From the NCBI GenBank assembly GCA_963922335.1, contig CAWUIB010000003.1, positions 124,001-188,000 on the forward strand: 64,000 nucleotides of DNA. Reading direction: 5' to 3'. The position numbers were made by a program, and so were the translations under genes. The notes under the pieces are model-generated. The model was not told the DNA's origin. It saw nothing but the letters and a program-made list of their open reading frames with translations, and ran no database searches. Positions 25,687-34,767 of the stretch are shown here, in pieces. This DNA is from CALBPI01 sp963922335 (GTDB lineage: Bacteria; Pseudomonadota; Gammaproteobacteria; Steroidobacterales; Woeseiaceae). Each line of letters begins with the position of its first letter. The stretch's first letter is position 1.

Positions 25687-27057
25687 TCAGTCCTGCGGGG
25701 TTGGCGCAACATTCCCGCTATCGAAGCGTGCGCTCAGCGCATAGCTGACCAAACCTGCAGCGATAATGCCGAGCGCGAGAAGGCCGGTCAGCGGCTCGTC
25801 GGTGAAGACATACCAAAGCGTCCAGCCGGTCAGTGCGAGAAAGATAATCGGCGTTACCGGATAGCCCCAGGCACGGAAAGGACGCGGACGCTCCGGCTCG
25901 CGCCAACGCAAGACGAACAGTCCGACGACCGTCGCGAGCGTATTCAGCGCAAGAATGAAACCTGAGAACTTCAGGATGAACTCAAACGATGAGGTCACGA
26001 TGAAGACGATGGTCACCATGCCCTGGAAGTAAATGGCGAAAGCGGGTACTCCGAAGCGGTTCGTTGAGGCGAACACCGCGAAGAGACTGTGGTCCTGCCC
26101 GATGGCCTGATACACCCTCGGACCGGCGATGATCATCGCGCTGACGGTGGAAATCAGCAGCAACGCGAGAATTACGCCCATAATGCGCGCGATACCGGAG
26201 CCGAAAGCATACTCGGCGGCGATGTAACCGACCTCGACCTGCCCACGCATCGCATCAATCGGTGCGACTTTGAGAAATACGAAGTTCAGCGCCAGGTAGA
26301 GTAGCGCGACCAGCAAGGTGCCGCCGCCCAATACCCACGGCAGGTTGCGTTGCGGATTGTCGAGTTCACTGGACAGGTAAGTCGCCACATTCCAACCGGT
26401 GTAGGCATAGCTCACGTAGATTAGCGATACGGCGAACGCGCCGCCGGTCATTAGGGCGGCATCGCCTTGCTGCGGCGAGAACACGATTGGCTGCATGTCT
26501 GCGGCAACCAGCATCGCACCGATACAGAATATGACGATCAATCCGACTTTTATCGCGGTGAACGCGACCTGTACTCCGCCGCTGGTGCGCCGGTGCGTTG
26601 CATGCACCAATGTGAGTATCGTTACCAAGCCTACGGCACTCGCTGTCACCGGCGTACCGGGTAGCGCGCGCGACAGGTACTTGGAAAACGTGATTGCTGC
26701 CAAAGCTGTCGGCGCGGCGAATCCCACAGTCGCCGAGACCCAGCCGGATACGAAACCTGCAGCAGGGTGGTAGATGCGGCCGAGAAAATAATACTCACCG
26801 CCGGACTTCGGCAGCGTTGCACCCAGCTCCGCATAGCTCATGGCGCCGCAAAAAGCGACCACACCGCCGATCGCCCACAACATCATCAGGACGAATCCCG
26901 ACTCGATATCCAGCAGTTGGTAGCCAAGGCTCGTGAAAACCCCGGTGCCCACCATGTTTGCGATTACGATCGAGACCGCGGTACGCGGCGTAAAAAGCTT
27001 CGTTCTTGCATCGGCCATCTGGCCGTCCCCTTCCGCCAACGCGGCAGTGGTCGACAT
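25687..27057 (-). CDS. APC family amino acid permease
   Basis: 456 residues with about 12 membrane helices. The first helix contains the unwound substrate site 'VIANMVGTGVFTSLGYQL', typical of LAT/APC transporters, followed by 'ALWAIGGVVAFCGAMSYAELGATLPKSGGEYYFLGRIYHP', a strong family signature. It probably exchanges or takes up neutral amino acids; specificity is not readable. The start may be the ATG at 27057 or a later one near residue 14. It is a single gene with its promoter in the 119-bp region shared with the divergent DUF2799 gene. Confidence 0.92.
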   Translation of the reverse strand: MSTTAALAEGDGQMADARTKLFTPRTAVSIVIANMVGTGVFTSLGYQLLDIESGFVLMMLWAIGGVVAFCGAMSYAELGATLPKSGGEYYFLGRIYHPAAGFVSGWVSATVGFAAPTALAAITFSKYLSRALPGTPVTASAVGLVTILTLVHATHRRTSGGVQVAFTAIKVGLIVIFCIGAMLVAADMQPIVFSPQQGDAALMTGGAFAVSLIYVSYAYTGWNVATYLSSELDNPQRNLPWVLGGGTLLVALLYLALNFVFLKVAPIDAMRGQVEVGYIAAEYAFGSGIARIMGVILALLLISTVSAMIIAGPRVYQAIGQDHSLFAVFASTNRFGVPAFAIYFQGMVTIVFIVTSSFEFILKFSGFILALNTLATVVGLFVLRWREPERPRPFRAWGYPVTPIIFLALTGWTLWYVFTDEPLTGLLALGIIAAGLVSYALSARFDSGNVAPTPQD

Positions 27058-27176
27058 TAAGCCGCTGAGCGGTCCCTCGCAAGCAAAAACGGTGGTTGTT
27101 GGATTCTGTGAGGCGGTTCAGCGTTGATTCATGGAGAGATCGCTAATCTCGAGCCAAGAATAAGGGAGTGGTTCAG

Positions 27177-27791
27177 ATGAGAGCTGTACTTACGGTAATT
27201 ATGTTAGCTGCGGCCGGTATACTCGGTGGTTGTGCGACCGGTATGAGTGAGCAGGCTTGTTTGACCGCAGACTGGCGCACTGTCGGGTTTGAGGACGGAG
27301 TTGCCGGCAGGCAGTCTTCCACTATTGGCAGTTATCGCACGCAATGCGCGGATGCGGGTGTCACCCCGGACCTCGACCAATATCTCGTCGGTCACACCCA
27401 AGGTCTCGAGACCTATTGCCAACCCTCCAACGGTTATCGGGTAGGTGAGCGCGGTGGTCAGTATCACGGCGTCTGCAATCCCGAAGTCGAAGCCGCATTC
27501 CTTGCTGCCTACGATGAGGGCCGAACGCTCTACACATTGCGCAGCGACGTAAGCCGTTTGGAACGTCAATTGGCCAATGCTGAGGAGCGTTTGATTGCGC
27601 TCGAGGTTGAAATCCAGACTCTGACGCTCGAAGTCATCCGCGATGGCCTGACTCCAGAAGAGCGACTGGCCTTGCTGGCTCGCGCCAAGGAAGCGGATGA
27701 GCGCAAGGAAATCGTCGAAGCCGATATCGTGTCGTTACGTGAAGCGTTAGCGATCAGTCGAGAGGAGCTACAGCTCTACGCCGGGCGGTAG
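27177..27791 (+). CDS. DUF2799 domain lipoprotein
   Basis: 204 residues from the ATG at 27177, with AAGGGAG at 27162-27168 eight bases upstream; an in-frame GTG at 27168 sits inside that site and is rejected. A lipobox (ILGGC) makes it a lipoprotein. The DUF2799 part (about 30-110) contains 'DWRTVGFEDGVAGRQSSTIGSYRTQCADAGVTPD', 'YLVGHTQGLETYC' and 'GVCNPEVEAAFLAAYDEGRTLY'. A C-terminal coiled coil of about 70 residues follows. Function unknown; it is likely in the cell envelope. Confidence 0.88.
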   Translation: MRAVLTVIMLAAAGILGGCATGMSEQACLTADWRTVGFEDGVAGRQSSTIGSYRTQCADAGVTPDLDQYLVGHTQGLETYCQPSNGYRVGERGGQYHGVCNPEVEAAFLAAYDEGRTLYTLRSDVSRLERQLANAEERLIALEVEIQTLTLEVIRDGLTPEERLALLARAKEADERKEIVEADIVSLREALAISREELQLYAGR

Positions 27792-27801
27792 TCTGGTGAA
27801 T

Positions 27802-29433
27802 TCAGTCGGGGCGCCCGGACAGGATAGCGGCGCCACCGACGACGACGGTAGCCCAGTGCCACCACGCGGGCGAAGTCATGAGCGCCATGCCGAGGCCGAA
27901 GCCGGTTGCGGCCAGTCCTAAAGTCACGCGATAGCGTCTGCGGTCAGAGCGCTGCAGACGCGCATTGAGGTCGCGTACCTCCCGGGTATCGACGGTAAAT
28001 TTCAACTCGCCGCTCGCGGCCTGTTCGCCGACACGGCGGACCAGGGTCGGCAACTCGCGTAGCGTTTCCTTGAGTTCTGGCCACTGCGTGCGAATGTCGT
28101 TCAGCACGGCTCGCCCGCCGAGACGCTCTTCCATCCATTGGCGGAGGATGGGCTGCGCGGTCTCGAACAGATCGAGCTCCGGATACAGCTCACGGCCCAA
28201 GCCTTCGATGTTCAGCAACGTCTTCTGCAGCAAAATCAGCTGCGGCTGAACTTCCATCTCGAAACGACGCGCGGTGTCGAACAGTCTCAGCAGCACCTGC
28301 CCAAAACTGATTTCGGCGAGCGGCTTGTTAAAAATCGGCTCGCACACCGTGCGTACTGCGGATTCCAGTTCCTCAACTCGCGTGTAGGGCGGCACCCATC
28401 CGGAGTCCACGTGCAGCTGCGCCACGCGGTTGTAGTCGCGGTCGAAAAACGCGAGGAAGTTTTCGGCAAGATACTGCTGGTCCTTTGGGCTCAGCGTGCC
28501 GATGATGCCGTAGTCAATCGCCTGATACTGCGGGTTCTGCGGGTCTTCGATGTTGACGAAGATATTTCCAGGGTGCATGTCGGCATGAAAAAAGTTGTGC
28601 CGGAAGACCTGAGTGAAGAAGATTTCGACGCCGTTCTCAGCCAGACGCTTGATGTTGGTTCCCGCCGCACGAAGCGCTTTCATGTCGCTGATGCGTACGC
28701 CGTAGATGCGCTCCAGCACGAGTACCGGAATGCGGCAGTAGTCGAAGTAGACCTTCGGCACATACAGCAGCTGCGAGTGCTCGAAGTTCCGGCGCAGCTG
28801 CGAGCCGTTCGCAGCCTCCCGCATCAGGTCGAGCTCGTCCATGATGGTCTTGTCGTATTCGCGAACGACCTCGACAGGCCGCAGCCGATGACCATCAGGA
28901 AGATAGCGCTCTGCGAGCTCAGCCATCGCGTACATCACATCGACGTCGCGCTCGATGATCGGGCGCATCCCGGGGCGCAGAACTTTGACGACTACCTCGG
29001 TACCGTCATGCAAAGTGGCAGGGTGTACCTGTGCGATCGACGCGGCAGCCATCGGTGTCTCATCAAATTTAGAGAACACTTCGGACAGGTCGAATCCGTA
29101 GGCATCGTTGATGATCTGGCGTGCCTGCTTGCCGTCGAAAGGTGGAACCTGGTCTTGCAGAAAAGCGAGCTCATCGGCGATGTCGTGGGGGATCAGGTCG
29201 CGGCGTGTGGACAGTGCCTGCCCGAGCTTGATGAAAATCGGGCCCAGCTCCTCGAGTGCCAGGCGAATCCGCTTACCGCGCGGCTCGGAGCGATCCAGTC
29301 GCCGACCACCGAGCAAGAAAATCAGCTTCAACGGTCGCAGCGCGGGCGACATTGCGATCAGATCGTCGAGGCTGTATTTGACCAACACTCGCTGAATGCC
29401 GATCAATCGGCGCGTGCGGGCCCAGGTCAGCAC
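27802..29433 (-). CDS. ubiB: Ubiquinone biosynthesis regulatory protein kinase UbiB
   Basis: 543 residues, essentially the length of E. coli UbiB. It belongs to the ABC1/ADCK atypical kinase family, with the family's KxGQ motif 'FIKLGQALSTRRDLIP', 'AAASIAQVHPATLHDGTEVVVKVLRPG' (ATP loop and Lys), 'FHADMHPGNIFV' and 'AIDYGIIG'. One or two membrane segments close the C-terminus. UbiB is an ATPase needed for ubiquinone synthesis, probably helping extract lipid precursors. It is the last gene of ubiE-ubiJ-ubiB, abutting ubiJ with no gap. Confidence 0.97.
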   Translation of the reverse strand: MLTWARTRRLIGIQRVLVKYSLDDLIAMSPALRPLKLIFLLGGRRLDRSEPRGKRIRLALEELGPIFIKLGQALSTRRDLIPHDIADELAFLQDQVPPFDGKQARQIINDAYGFDLSEVFSKFDETPMAAASIAQVHPATLHDGTEVVVKVLRPGMRPIIERDVDVMYAMAELAERYLPDGHRLRPVEVVREYDKTIMDELDLMREAANGSQLRRNFEHSQLLYVPKVYFDYCRIPVLVLERIYGVRISDMKALRAAGTNIKRLAENGVEIFFTQVFRHNFFHADMHPGNIFVNIEDPQNPQYQAIDYGIIGTLSPKDQQYLAENFLAFFDRDYNRVAQLHVDSGWVPPYTRVEELESAVRTVCEPIFNKPLAEISFGQVLLRLFDTARRFEMEVQPQLILLQKTLLNIEGLGRELYPELDLFETAQPILRQWMEERLGGRAVLNDIRTQWPELKETLRELPTLVRRVGEQAASGELKFTVDTREVRDLNARLQRSDRRRYRVTLGLAATGFGLGMALMTSPAWWHWATVVVGGAAILSGRPD

Positions 29434-30054
29434 TTAGTCTTCCTCGTCAGCAAGACGTTGCGTCAGGATGCGCGCACGTGCCTCGGCTCGTGCAATGTCA
29501 TCGCGCAGTGCCTCAACATCCTCACGCAGCTGCGCATACTGACCTCGCGTAGGCAGTGCTTCCTGGCGTTCGGTCAGGTAGCTTCCTACGCCAGCCTGAA
29601 CCTGATCGCTCACTACCGATGCCATACCTTGCAAGCCACGGGCAATGCGTCCCGCTTGATGTGCTGCGGTATCGCCCACAACGTTGGCCAACTCATCCTC
29701 GAGATCCGGTTGGGCATATTTGATGAGCGTCTGGAATCGCAGAGCCATCATCGCGTCGCCGGTGATGCGCACCCGCCCTTCGCTGAACAGTTTTTGCGAG
29801 TCGCCGGTGGCGAGCGTCGCGAGTGCAATCGGGCTGCCGGTCAGGGTGACCGCAGGCTCATCGCGAAAGTGAGTGCGTAGTTTCAAACCACCGTCGATGA
29901 CCTGTAGGAAGATCGCGAGTGGCAGGTCAGCAACCCGGATCGCCATGGTCTCGCCCTCGAGCTGTTCGGCGATCTCGCGAGCCCCGGTCTGTTCCTTCAG
30001 TCGGCGATTAATCAGCGCCGTGAACGGAGTGAAAACAACGCCAAGATCGATCAT
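29434..30054 (-). CDS. ubiJ: Ubiquinone biosynthesis accessory factor UbiJ
   Basis: 206 residues. An SCP2-like sterol/lipid-binding domain fills the first 110 residues ('FTALINRRLKEQT', 'GETMAIRVADLPLAIFLQVIDGGL', 'AVTLTGSPIALATLATGD'), and a coiled coil closes the C-terminus ('LREDVEALRDDIARAEARARILTQRL'). UbiJ binds ubiquinone intermediates and organises the soluble Ubi complex together with UbiK, which is encoded 14 kb away at 44101. The ATG overlaps the ubiE stop (ATGA). Confidence 0.94.
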   Translation of the reverse strand: MIDLGVVFTPFTALINRRLKEQTGAREIAEQLEGETMAIRVADLPLAIFLQVIDGGLKLRTHFRDEPAVTLTGSPIALATLATGDSQKLFSEGRVRITGDAMMALRFQTLIKYAQPDLEDELANVVGDTAAHQAGRIARGLQGMASVVSDQVQAGVGSYLTERQEALPTRGQYAQLREDVEALRDDIARAEARARILTQRLADEED

Positions 30055-30818
30055 TCGGAGGGCTCGTCAGGCTTGTAGCCGGTATGCAGCGCCGCGATGC
30101 CGCCGGTCAGATTCTTGAAACCGACATCCACGAACCCGGCTTGCTCCATCATGCCTTTGAGGGTTTCCTGATCGGGATGCATGCGGATCGATTCGGCGAG
30201 ATAACGATAGCTGGCTTCATCGTTGGCAACGACCTTGCCAAGAAAAGGCAGCACCGAGAACGAGAACAGATCGTAGGCCGGTTTCAAAATTGGATCAGGC
30301 TTCGAGAATTCGAGCACCATGACGCGACCGCCGGGCTTGAGGGTGCGCAGCATCGACTCGAGCGCTTTCTCTTTATGCGTCACATTGCGCAGTCCGAATG
30401 CGATCGTAATGAGGTCGAACGTTCCTTCCGCAAAGGGTAGCGTCTCCGCGTTGACCTGAGCGATCGAAAGATTGCCGACGACGCCCGAGTTGATCACCCG
30501 ATCACGACCCTGCTCGAGCATGGCCGCATTGATGTCGGCGAGCACAACGTGGCCATCCCGACCGACCTGCCGCGCAAACTCGATCGCCAGATCACCGGTG
30601 CCACCGGCCAGATCCAGTACATGATCGCCAACGCGCACGGCGGCGTCCTGGACCGTGGTCTTCTTCCAGAGGCGATGAATCCCACCAGACATGAGATCGT
30701 TCATCAGATCGTAGTTGCCCGCTACGGAATCGAAGACGCCGCGTACACGCTCGGCCTTTTCGCCCGTATTCACGGTTTCGTACCCGAAGTGGGTGGTATT
30801 TCCGGACTTTTCGCTCAT
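30051..30818 (-). CDS. ubiE: Ubiquinone/menaquinone C-methyltransferase UbiE
   Basis: 255 residues. A SAM methyltransferase with 'HFGYETVNTGEKAERVRGVFDSVAGNYDLMNDLMSGGIHRLWK', 'VLDLAGGTGDLAIEFARQVG' and 'FGLRNVTHKEKALESMLRTLKPGGRVMVLEFSKP', all diagnostic. It methylates 2-polyprenyl-6-methoxy-benzoquinol. Downstream overlaps with ubiJ and ubiB mark one operon; hslV, hslU and the DUF971 gene lie just upstream on the same strand. Confidence 0.97.
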   Translation of the reverse strand: MSEKSGNTTHFGYETVNTGEKAERVRGVFDSVAGNYDLMNDLMSGGIHRLWKKTTVQDAAVRVGDHVLDLAGGTGDLAIEFARQVGRDGHVVLADINAAMLEQGRDRVINSGVVGNLSIAQVNAETLPFAEGTFDLITIAFGLRNVTHKEKALESMLRTLKPGGRVMVLEFSKPDPILKPAYDLFSFSVLPFLGKVVANDEASYRYLAESIRMHPDQETLKGMMEQAGFVDVGFKNLTGGIAALHTGYKPDEPSE

Positions 30819-30836
30819 CGCTCAATTGTAGCGCGT

Positions 30837-31217
30837 TCAGGCGCCATCGGCGTCGCTATCCCGGCTCTTGCCCGCTGCGTCCAGTGCGCTCAGATAGGCT
30901 GACCAGTATGCGTCGAATTCCTCACCGAGTTCGCGAAGGTACTGCCAGCTATACAGGCCGCTGTCGTGCCCGTCGCTGAAGTGCAATCGCAGTGCGTAAT
31001 TGCCAACAGGATCGATCCGGACAATACGCACACCACGCTTACCGGTTTGCAGGATCGCCTCGCCCGAGCCGTGACCTCGAACCTCAGCCGACGGCGAGTG
31101 CACCCGCAAGTACTCGAAGCTGAGATCGTGCTCGACGCCGTCTGGCCATTCGAGTGCCAACGCACCGGTTTGCTTCCGCAGCCTGATTTTCTTCGGAATC
31201 AACACCGCGCGAATCAA
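30837..31217 (-). CDS. DUF971 domain protein
   Basis: 126 residues. The DUF971 domain (also the N-terminal domain of gamma-butyrobetaine hydroxylases) is visible from 'IPKKIRLRKQTGALALEWPDGVEHDLSFEYLRVHSPSAEVRGHG' to 'VRIVRIDPVGNYALRLHFSDGHDSGLYSWQYLRELG'. The family is linked with Fe-S and cofactor metabolism, but the single-domain form is not well understood. The likely start is TTG, overlapping the hslU stop as TTGA. It sits between hslU and ubiE, which is a common order in gammaproteobacteria. Confidence 0.9.
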   Translation of the reverse strand: MIRAVLIPKKIRLRKQTGALALEWPDGVEHDLSFEYLRVHSPSAEVRGHGSGEAILQTGKRGVRIVRIDPVGNYALRLHFSDGHDSGLYSWQYLRELGEEFDAYWSAYLSALDAAGKSRDSDADGA

Positions 31218-32518
31218 AGGATGTAGCGACTGAGGTCCTCGTCCTCGACCAGCTCGCCGAGTCTCTCGTCCACAAAACTGGCGTCGATGGTGTAGGTCTC
31301 GCCGCTATGGTCTGCAGCCTCGAAAGACACCCCGTCGAGTAACCGCTCCATCACGGTGTGCAGTCGGCGGGCGCCGATATTCTCCGTGCGCTCGTTGACC
31401 TGCCAGGAGATCTCAGCGATACGCTGAATACCGTCCTCCTGAAACGCGACCTGCACACCTTCGGTGGCCAGCAGCTCCGCGTACTGACGCGTCAGCGATG
31501 CATCCGGTTCGGTCAGGATGCGCATGAATTCATCGCTCTTGAGCGAATCCAGCTCCACGCGAATCGGCAGTCGGCCCTGAAGCTCGGGAATCAAATCCGA
31601 GGGGCGCGACGCGCTGAAGGCGCCAGAGGCGATGAACAGGATGTGATCGGTTTTCACAACGCCATACTTGGTCGTTACCGTGCTGCCCTCAACCAGGGGC
31701 AGTAGGTCGCGTTGTACGCCTTCGCGCGACACATCTCCGCCGCTGATCTCAGAGCGCCTCGCCACTTTGTCGATCTCGTCGATGAAAACGATGCCGTTTT
31801 GCTCCGCGGCTTCAATCGCCGCTGTCTTCAACGCCTCTTCGTCGAGCATCTGGCTGGCTTCTTCCTCGGTCAGCTGTTGCATGGCGTCGCGGATGGTCAG
31901 CTTGCGGCGCTGCGTTCTGCCCTGATTTGCCGAGCGGAACATGTTCTGCAGCTGACTCGTCATCTCCTCCATGCCCGGCGGTGCCATGATCTCAATGCCG
32001 ACGTTTTGGCTGGCAATGTCGATTTCGATCTCGCGATCGTCGAGCGCTCCCTCGCGCAGTCGTTTGCGAAACTTCTGCCGAGTGTCTGAGTTGTCATTGT
32101 CACCAATGCCCGGCAGCAGCGCGTCTAGCACGCGCTCTTCAGCGGCATCCTCAGCGCGATGGCGCACCTTGGCCATCTCCTGCTCGCGCGTCAGTTTCAC
32201 CGCAACATCGACCAGATCGCGGATGATCGAATCGACTTCACGGCCGACGTAACCCACTTCGGTAAATTTCGTCGCTTCGACCTTGATGAAGGGTGCATTC
32301 GCGAGTCTCGCCAGTCGCCGGGCGATCTCGGTCTTGCCGACACCGGTCGGCCCGATCATCAGGATGTTCTTCGGCGTCACCTCGCGTTTGAGTTCGTCGT
32401 CGAGTTGCATACGGCGCCAGCGGTTTCTGAGCGCGATGGCGACGGCGCGTTTTGCGGCCTGTTGCCCGACGATGTGTTTGTCCAGTTCCTGGACAATTTC
32501 ACGTGGCGTCATTGACAT
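31214..32518 (-). CDS. hslU: ATP-dependent protease ATPase subunit HslU
   Basis: 434 residues, family length. AAA+ unfoldase with 'LDKHIVGQQAAKRAVAIALRNRWRR', Walker A GPTGVGKT at about 55-62, 'EVGYVGREVDSIIRDL', Walker B 'GIVFIDEIDKVA' and the C-terminal 'YIL' tail that docks into HslV. An inserted I-domain separates the Walker motifs. It unfolds proteins for the HslV peptidase, which is encoded 13 bp upstream. Confidence 0.98.
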   Translation of the reverse strand: MSMTPREIVQELDKHIVGQQAAKRAVAIALRNRWRRMQLDDELKREVTPKNILMIGPTGVGKTEIARRLARLANAPFIKVEATKFTEVGYVGREVDSIIRDLVDVAVKLTREQEMAKVRHRAEDAAEERVLDALLPGIGDNDNSDTRQKFRKRLREGALDDREIEIDIASQNVGIEIMAPPGMEEMTSQLQNMFRSANQGRTQRRKLTIRDAMQQLTEEEASQMLDEEALKTAAIEAAEQNGIVFIDEIDKVARRSEISGGDVSREGVQRDLLPLVEGSTVTTKYGVVKTDHILFIASGAFSASRPSDLIPELQGRLPIRVELDSLKSDEFMRILTEPDASLTRQYAELLATEGVQVAFQEDGIQRIAEISWQVNERTENIGARRLHTVMERLLDGVSFEAADHSGETYTIDASFVDERLGELVEDEDLSRYIL

Positions 32519-32531
32519 GATGTTTCCTCGG

Positions 32532-33077
32532 CTATTCCTGCTCGATGCCCAATGTTTCGAGCGTGATGCTGTGATTGGTGTAGACGCAGATGTCCGCAGC
32601 GATGTTCAGCGCCTTGGTCGCGATCTCGCCCGCGTCGAGTTCGGTGTGATCACGCATGGCGCGGGCGGCGGCGAGGGCGAAAGAGCCGCCTGAACCAATC
32701 GCGGCGACGTCGTGCTCGGGCTCGATGACATCGCCGTTGCCGGACACGATCAGCGTGTTTTCGAGATCTGCGATAATCAGCAGCGCTTCGAGGCGTCTCA
32801 ACCTGCGATCGGTGCGCCAGTCCTTGGCGAGCTCGATGGCTGCGCGTCGCAGATTGCCGTACTGCTCCATCTTCTGCTCGAAGAGTTCAAACAACGTGAA
32901 CGCATCGGCTGTACCACCAGCGAATCCCGCAATGACCTGGTCACGATAGAGCCTTCGCACCTTGCGTGCGTTGCCCTTCATGACGGTATTGCCCATGCTG
33001 ACCTGCCCATCGCCAGCGATCGCGACGCTGTCGCCCCGACGGACACTGACGATGGTGGTTCCTCGATATTGTTGCAT
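32532..33077 (-). CDS. hslV: ATP-dependent protease proteolytic subunit HslV
   Basis: 181 residues. A proteasome-beta-like peptidase with 'GTTIVSVRRGD', 'AGDGQVSMGNTVMKG', 'FAGGTADAFTLFE' and 'IGSGGSFALAAARAM'. The nucleophile is the Thr after a predicted six-residue propeptide (MQQYRG), which must be removed to expose it; E. coli HslV has only Met there. The protein forms a dodecamer with HslU. A clear heat-shock promoter could not be identified in the 53 bp before the gene. Confidence 0.97.
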   Translation of the reverse strand: MQQYRGTTIVSVRRGDSVAIAGDGQVSMGNTVMKGNARKVRRLYRDQVIAGFAGGTADAFTLFELFEQKMEQYGNLRRAAIELAKDWRTDRRLRRLEALLIIADLENTLIVSGNGDVIEPEHDVAAIGSGGSFALAAARAMRDHTELDAGEIATKALNIAADICVYTNHSITLETLGIEQE

Positions 33078-33130
33078 CTGGAATCCTGATAACGGCCACG
33101 AAGCGGACCGGAGTTGGCCGTCGAGCCGAA

Positions 33131-34048
33131 TCAGTCTCGGTTGCGACGGGCGCGCGGATGCGCTTCGTCGTATATCTGTGCCAGGTGCTGAAAATCAAGA
33201 TGCGTGTAAATTTGGGTGGTGCCGATGTCGGCATGGCCGAGCAATTCCTGAACCCCGCGCAGGTCCCGACTAGACTCCAGAACGTGTGTCGCGCAGGAAT
33301 GGCGAAACAGGTGTGGGTAAATGCGGGCATCGATGCCCTGCCGACGGGCCCAGTAACGGACGCGATCCTGCACGGCCCGATTACTGATGCGTTTCCCCAC
33401 CGCTGTCACAAACACAGGTTGGCGTTCAGCGTGCGCTAAGGCGGGTGAAAACGTCAGTCGTTGTCCGAGCCAGTGCTTTAACGCCACGCGTGCAGCTTTG
33501 CCCACGGGGACGATGCGCTCCTTGCTGCCTTTGCCTGTGACCCGAGCAGTCTGATCCTGGAGATTAAGGTCGTTGATATCCAGAGCGACAAGCTCGGCCA
33601 GTCGTAACCCGGAGCTGTAGAACAACTCCATCATGGCGAGGTCTCGGGCTGCGATTGGCGTATCGGGTTTAAATGACAGCAGCGCGGCCATGGTGTCGGC
33701 ATCGAGCGTTCCGGGCAGGCGCTTGGAGGGCTTGGGTGCACTGACACAGTCCGCCGGGTTGTGGCTCAGCAGTCCCTCGCGGGCCAGGTATCGAAACAGC
33801 GCTCGCGCTGCAGAGAGCGCTCGCGCAATGCTGCGGGCACTTTGACCGCGCCGGAATTCGGCGGCCGCAAACGCGCGAATATGTTGCGTTGTGACCGAGA
33901 CCCAGTCACTGACATCGTGGCGAGTGCACCAAACGGCGAGTAGCGCGAGGTCTCGCCGATAATGCTTAACCGTCAGGGGCGACAGGCGTCGCTCATGCGA
34001 CAAGTGAGTTGCAAACCGCTCAATCCATTGGCGTGCCGACTCGTTCAC
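33131..34048 (-). CDS. xerC: Tyrosine recombinase XerC
   Basis: 305 residues. An N-terminal SAM-like core-binding domain is followed by the catalytic domain. The conserved set is present: Arg in 'YSSGLRLAELVAL', Lys in 'VTGKGSKERIVPVG', 'HLFRHSCATHVLES' (HxxR), His in 'LLGHADIGTTQIYTH' and the Tyr nucleophile in the same stretch. It resolves chromosome dimers with XerD at dif. The dapF-DUF484-xerC order supports xerC over another integrase. It is 6 bp downstream of DUF484. Confidence 0.96.
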   Translation of the reverse strand: MNESARQWIERFATHLSHERRLSPLTVKHYRRDLALLAVWCTRHDVSDWVSVTTQHIRAFAAAEFRRGQSARSIARALSAARALFRYLAREGLLSHNPADCVSAPKPSKRLPGTLDADTMAALLSFKPDTPIAARDLAMMELFYSSGLRLAELVALDINDLNLQDQTARVTGKGSKERIVPVGKAARVALKHWLGQRLTFSPALAHAERQPVFVTAVGKRISNRAVQDRVRYWARRQGIDARIYPHLFRHSCATHVLESSRDLRGVQELLGHADIGTTQIYTHLDFQHLAQIYDEAHPRARRNRD

Positions 34049-34053
34049 TCGGG

Positions 34054-34767
34054 TCAGTAGCGACTCAGGGCTACGCTGATGAGCTGTCCGATCCGCTTCA
34101 GGAAGTCCACGCTCATGCCCGGATTGAAGTGATCCGAGTTGTGACTGCCGATGGCGAGAAAACCAAGACTGCTAGCCTCGCCAAGTGGCACCAGCGCCAT
34201 GGAACCAATTTCCTCCGCATCCCGTCCGAACAGGAAGCTGCGCTGGGAATCTCGAACTTGCCCACATCGCGGGTCAGAACGCTCAAGGAAGGTGCCGAAC
34301 GGTCCAAGGCACGCTTCATCGCGCTGATGAACCTTCAGGAACCGCTGCTGTGTCAGCGCACCGAACGAATCGGCGTCGCCGAACAGCACCAACACGGTAG
34401 CATCGGCCGAAAAACTGCGTCGCAGCTTCTCCTCGATGATCGTGAGTGTGTCTTCAAGGCTGTTCGCCTCGATCAATGCCAGCGCCAGTGCGTGGATACG
34501 GCTCGCCAAAGCGTCGTTGCGCCTTGCAAGTCCCACGAGCTCGTTGAGCTTCCGCTTGGTGGATATGTCTTGCTGGCGCAGTGCAGCAACCTGTCGTTCG
34601 ACCAGCGAGACCGCACCGCTGCTGCCATGGGGCAATTCCATGGTGGTGAGCAATCGTGGGTTACGTTCGAAAAGGTCGGGTGTCTTTTGCAGGTAGTCGA
34701 TGACATCCTGCTCGCTAATCAGCGATGTATCGCTCGATTTGCTTCGCGTCTTGGCGCTGCTTGTCAT
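34054..34767 (-). CDS. DUF484 family protein
   Basis: 237 residues. 'EQDVIDYLQKTPDLFERNPRLLTTMELPHGSSGAVSLVERQVAALRQQ' is the DUF484 signature, followed by a GAF-like domain ('GSMALVPLGEASSLGFLAIGSHNSDHFNPGMSVDFLKRIGQLISVAL'). The family's role is not established, but it almost always sits between dapF and xerC, as here. Its ATG overlaps the dapF stop by 4 bp. Confidence 0.94.
   Translation of the reverse strand: MTSSAKTRSKSSDTSLISEQDVIDYLQKTPDLFERNPRLLTTMELPHGSSGAVSLVERQVAALRQQDISTKRKLNELVGLARRNDALASRIHALALALIEANSLEDTLTIIEEKLRRSFSADATVLVLFGDADSFGALTQQRFLKVHQRDEACLGPFGTFLERSDPRCGQVRDSQRSFLFGRDAEEIGSMALVPLGEASSLGFLAIGSHNSDHFNPGMSVDFLKRIGQLISVALSRY

Noticed and set aside
28138..29880. A 580-codon open frame on the plus strand opposite ubiB and ubiJ
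   Set aside because: It runs antisense to two well-supported genes, has no recognisable domain and no ribosome site. Long antisense frames are expected from the codon bias of G+C-rich genes.
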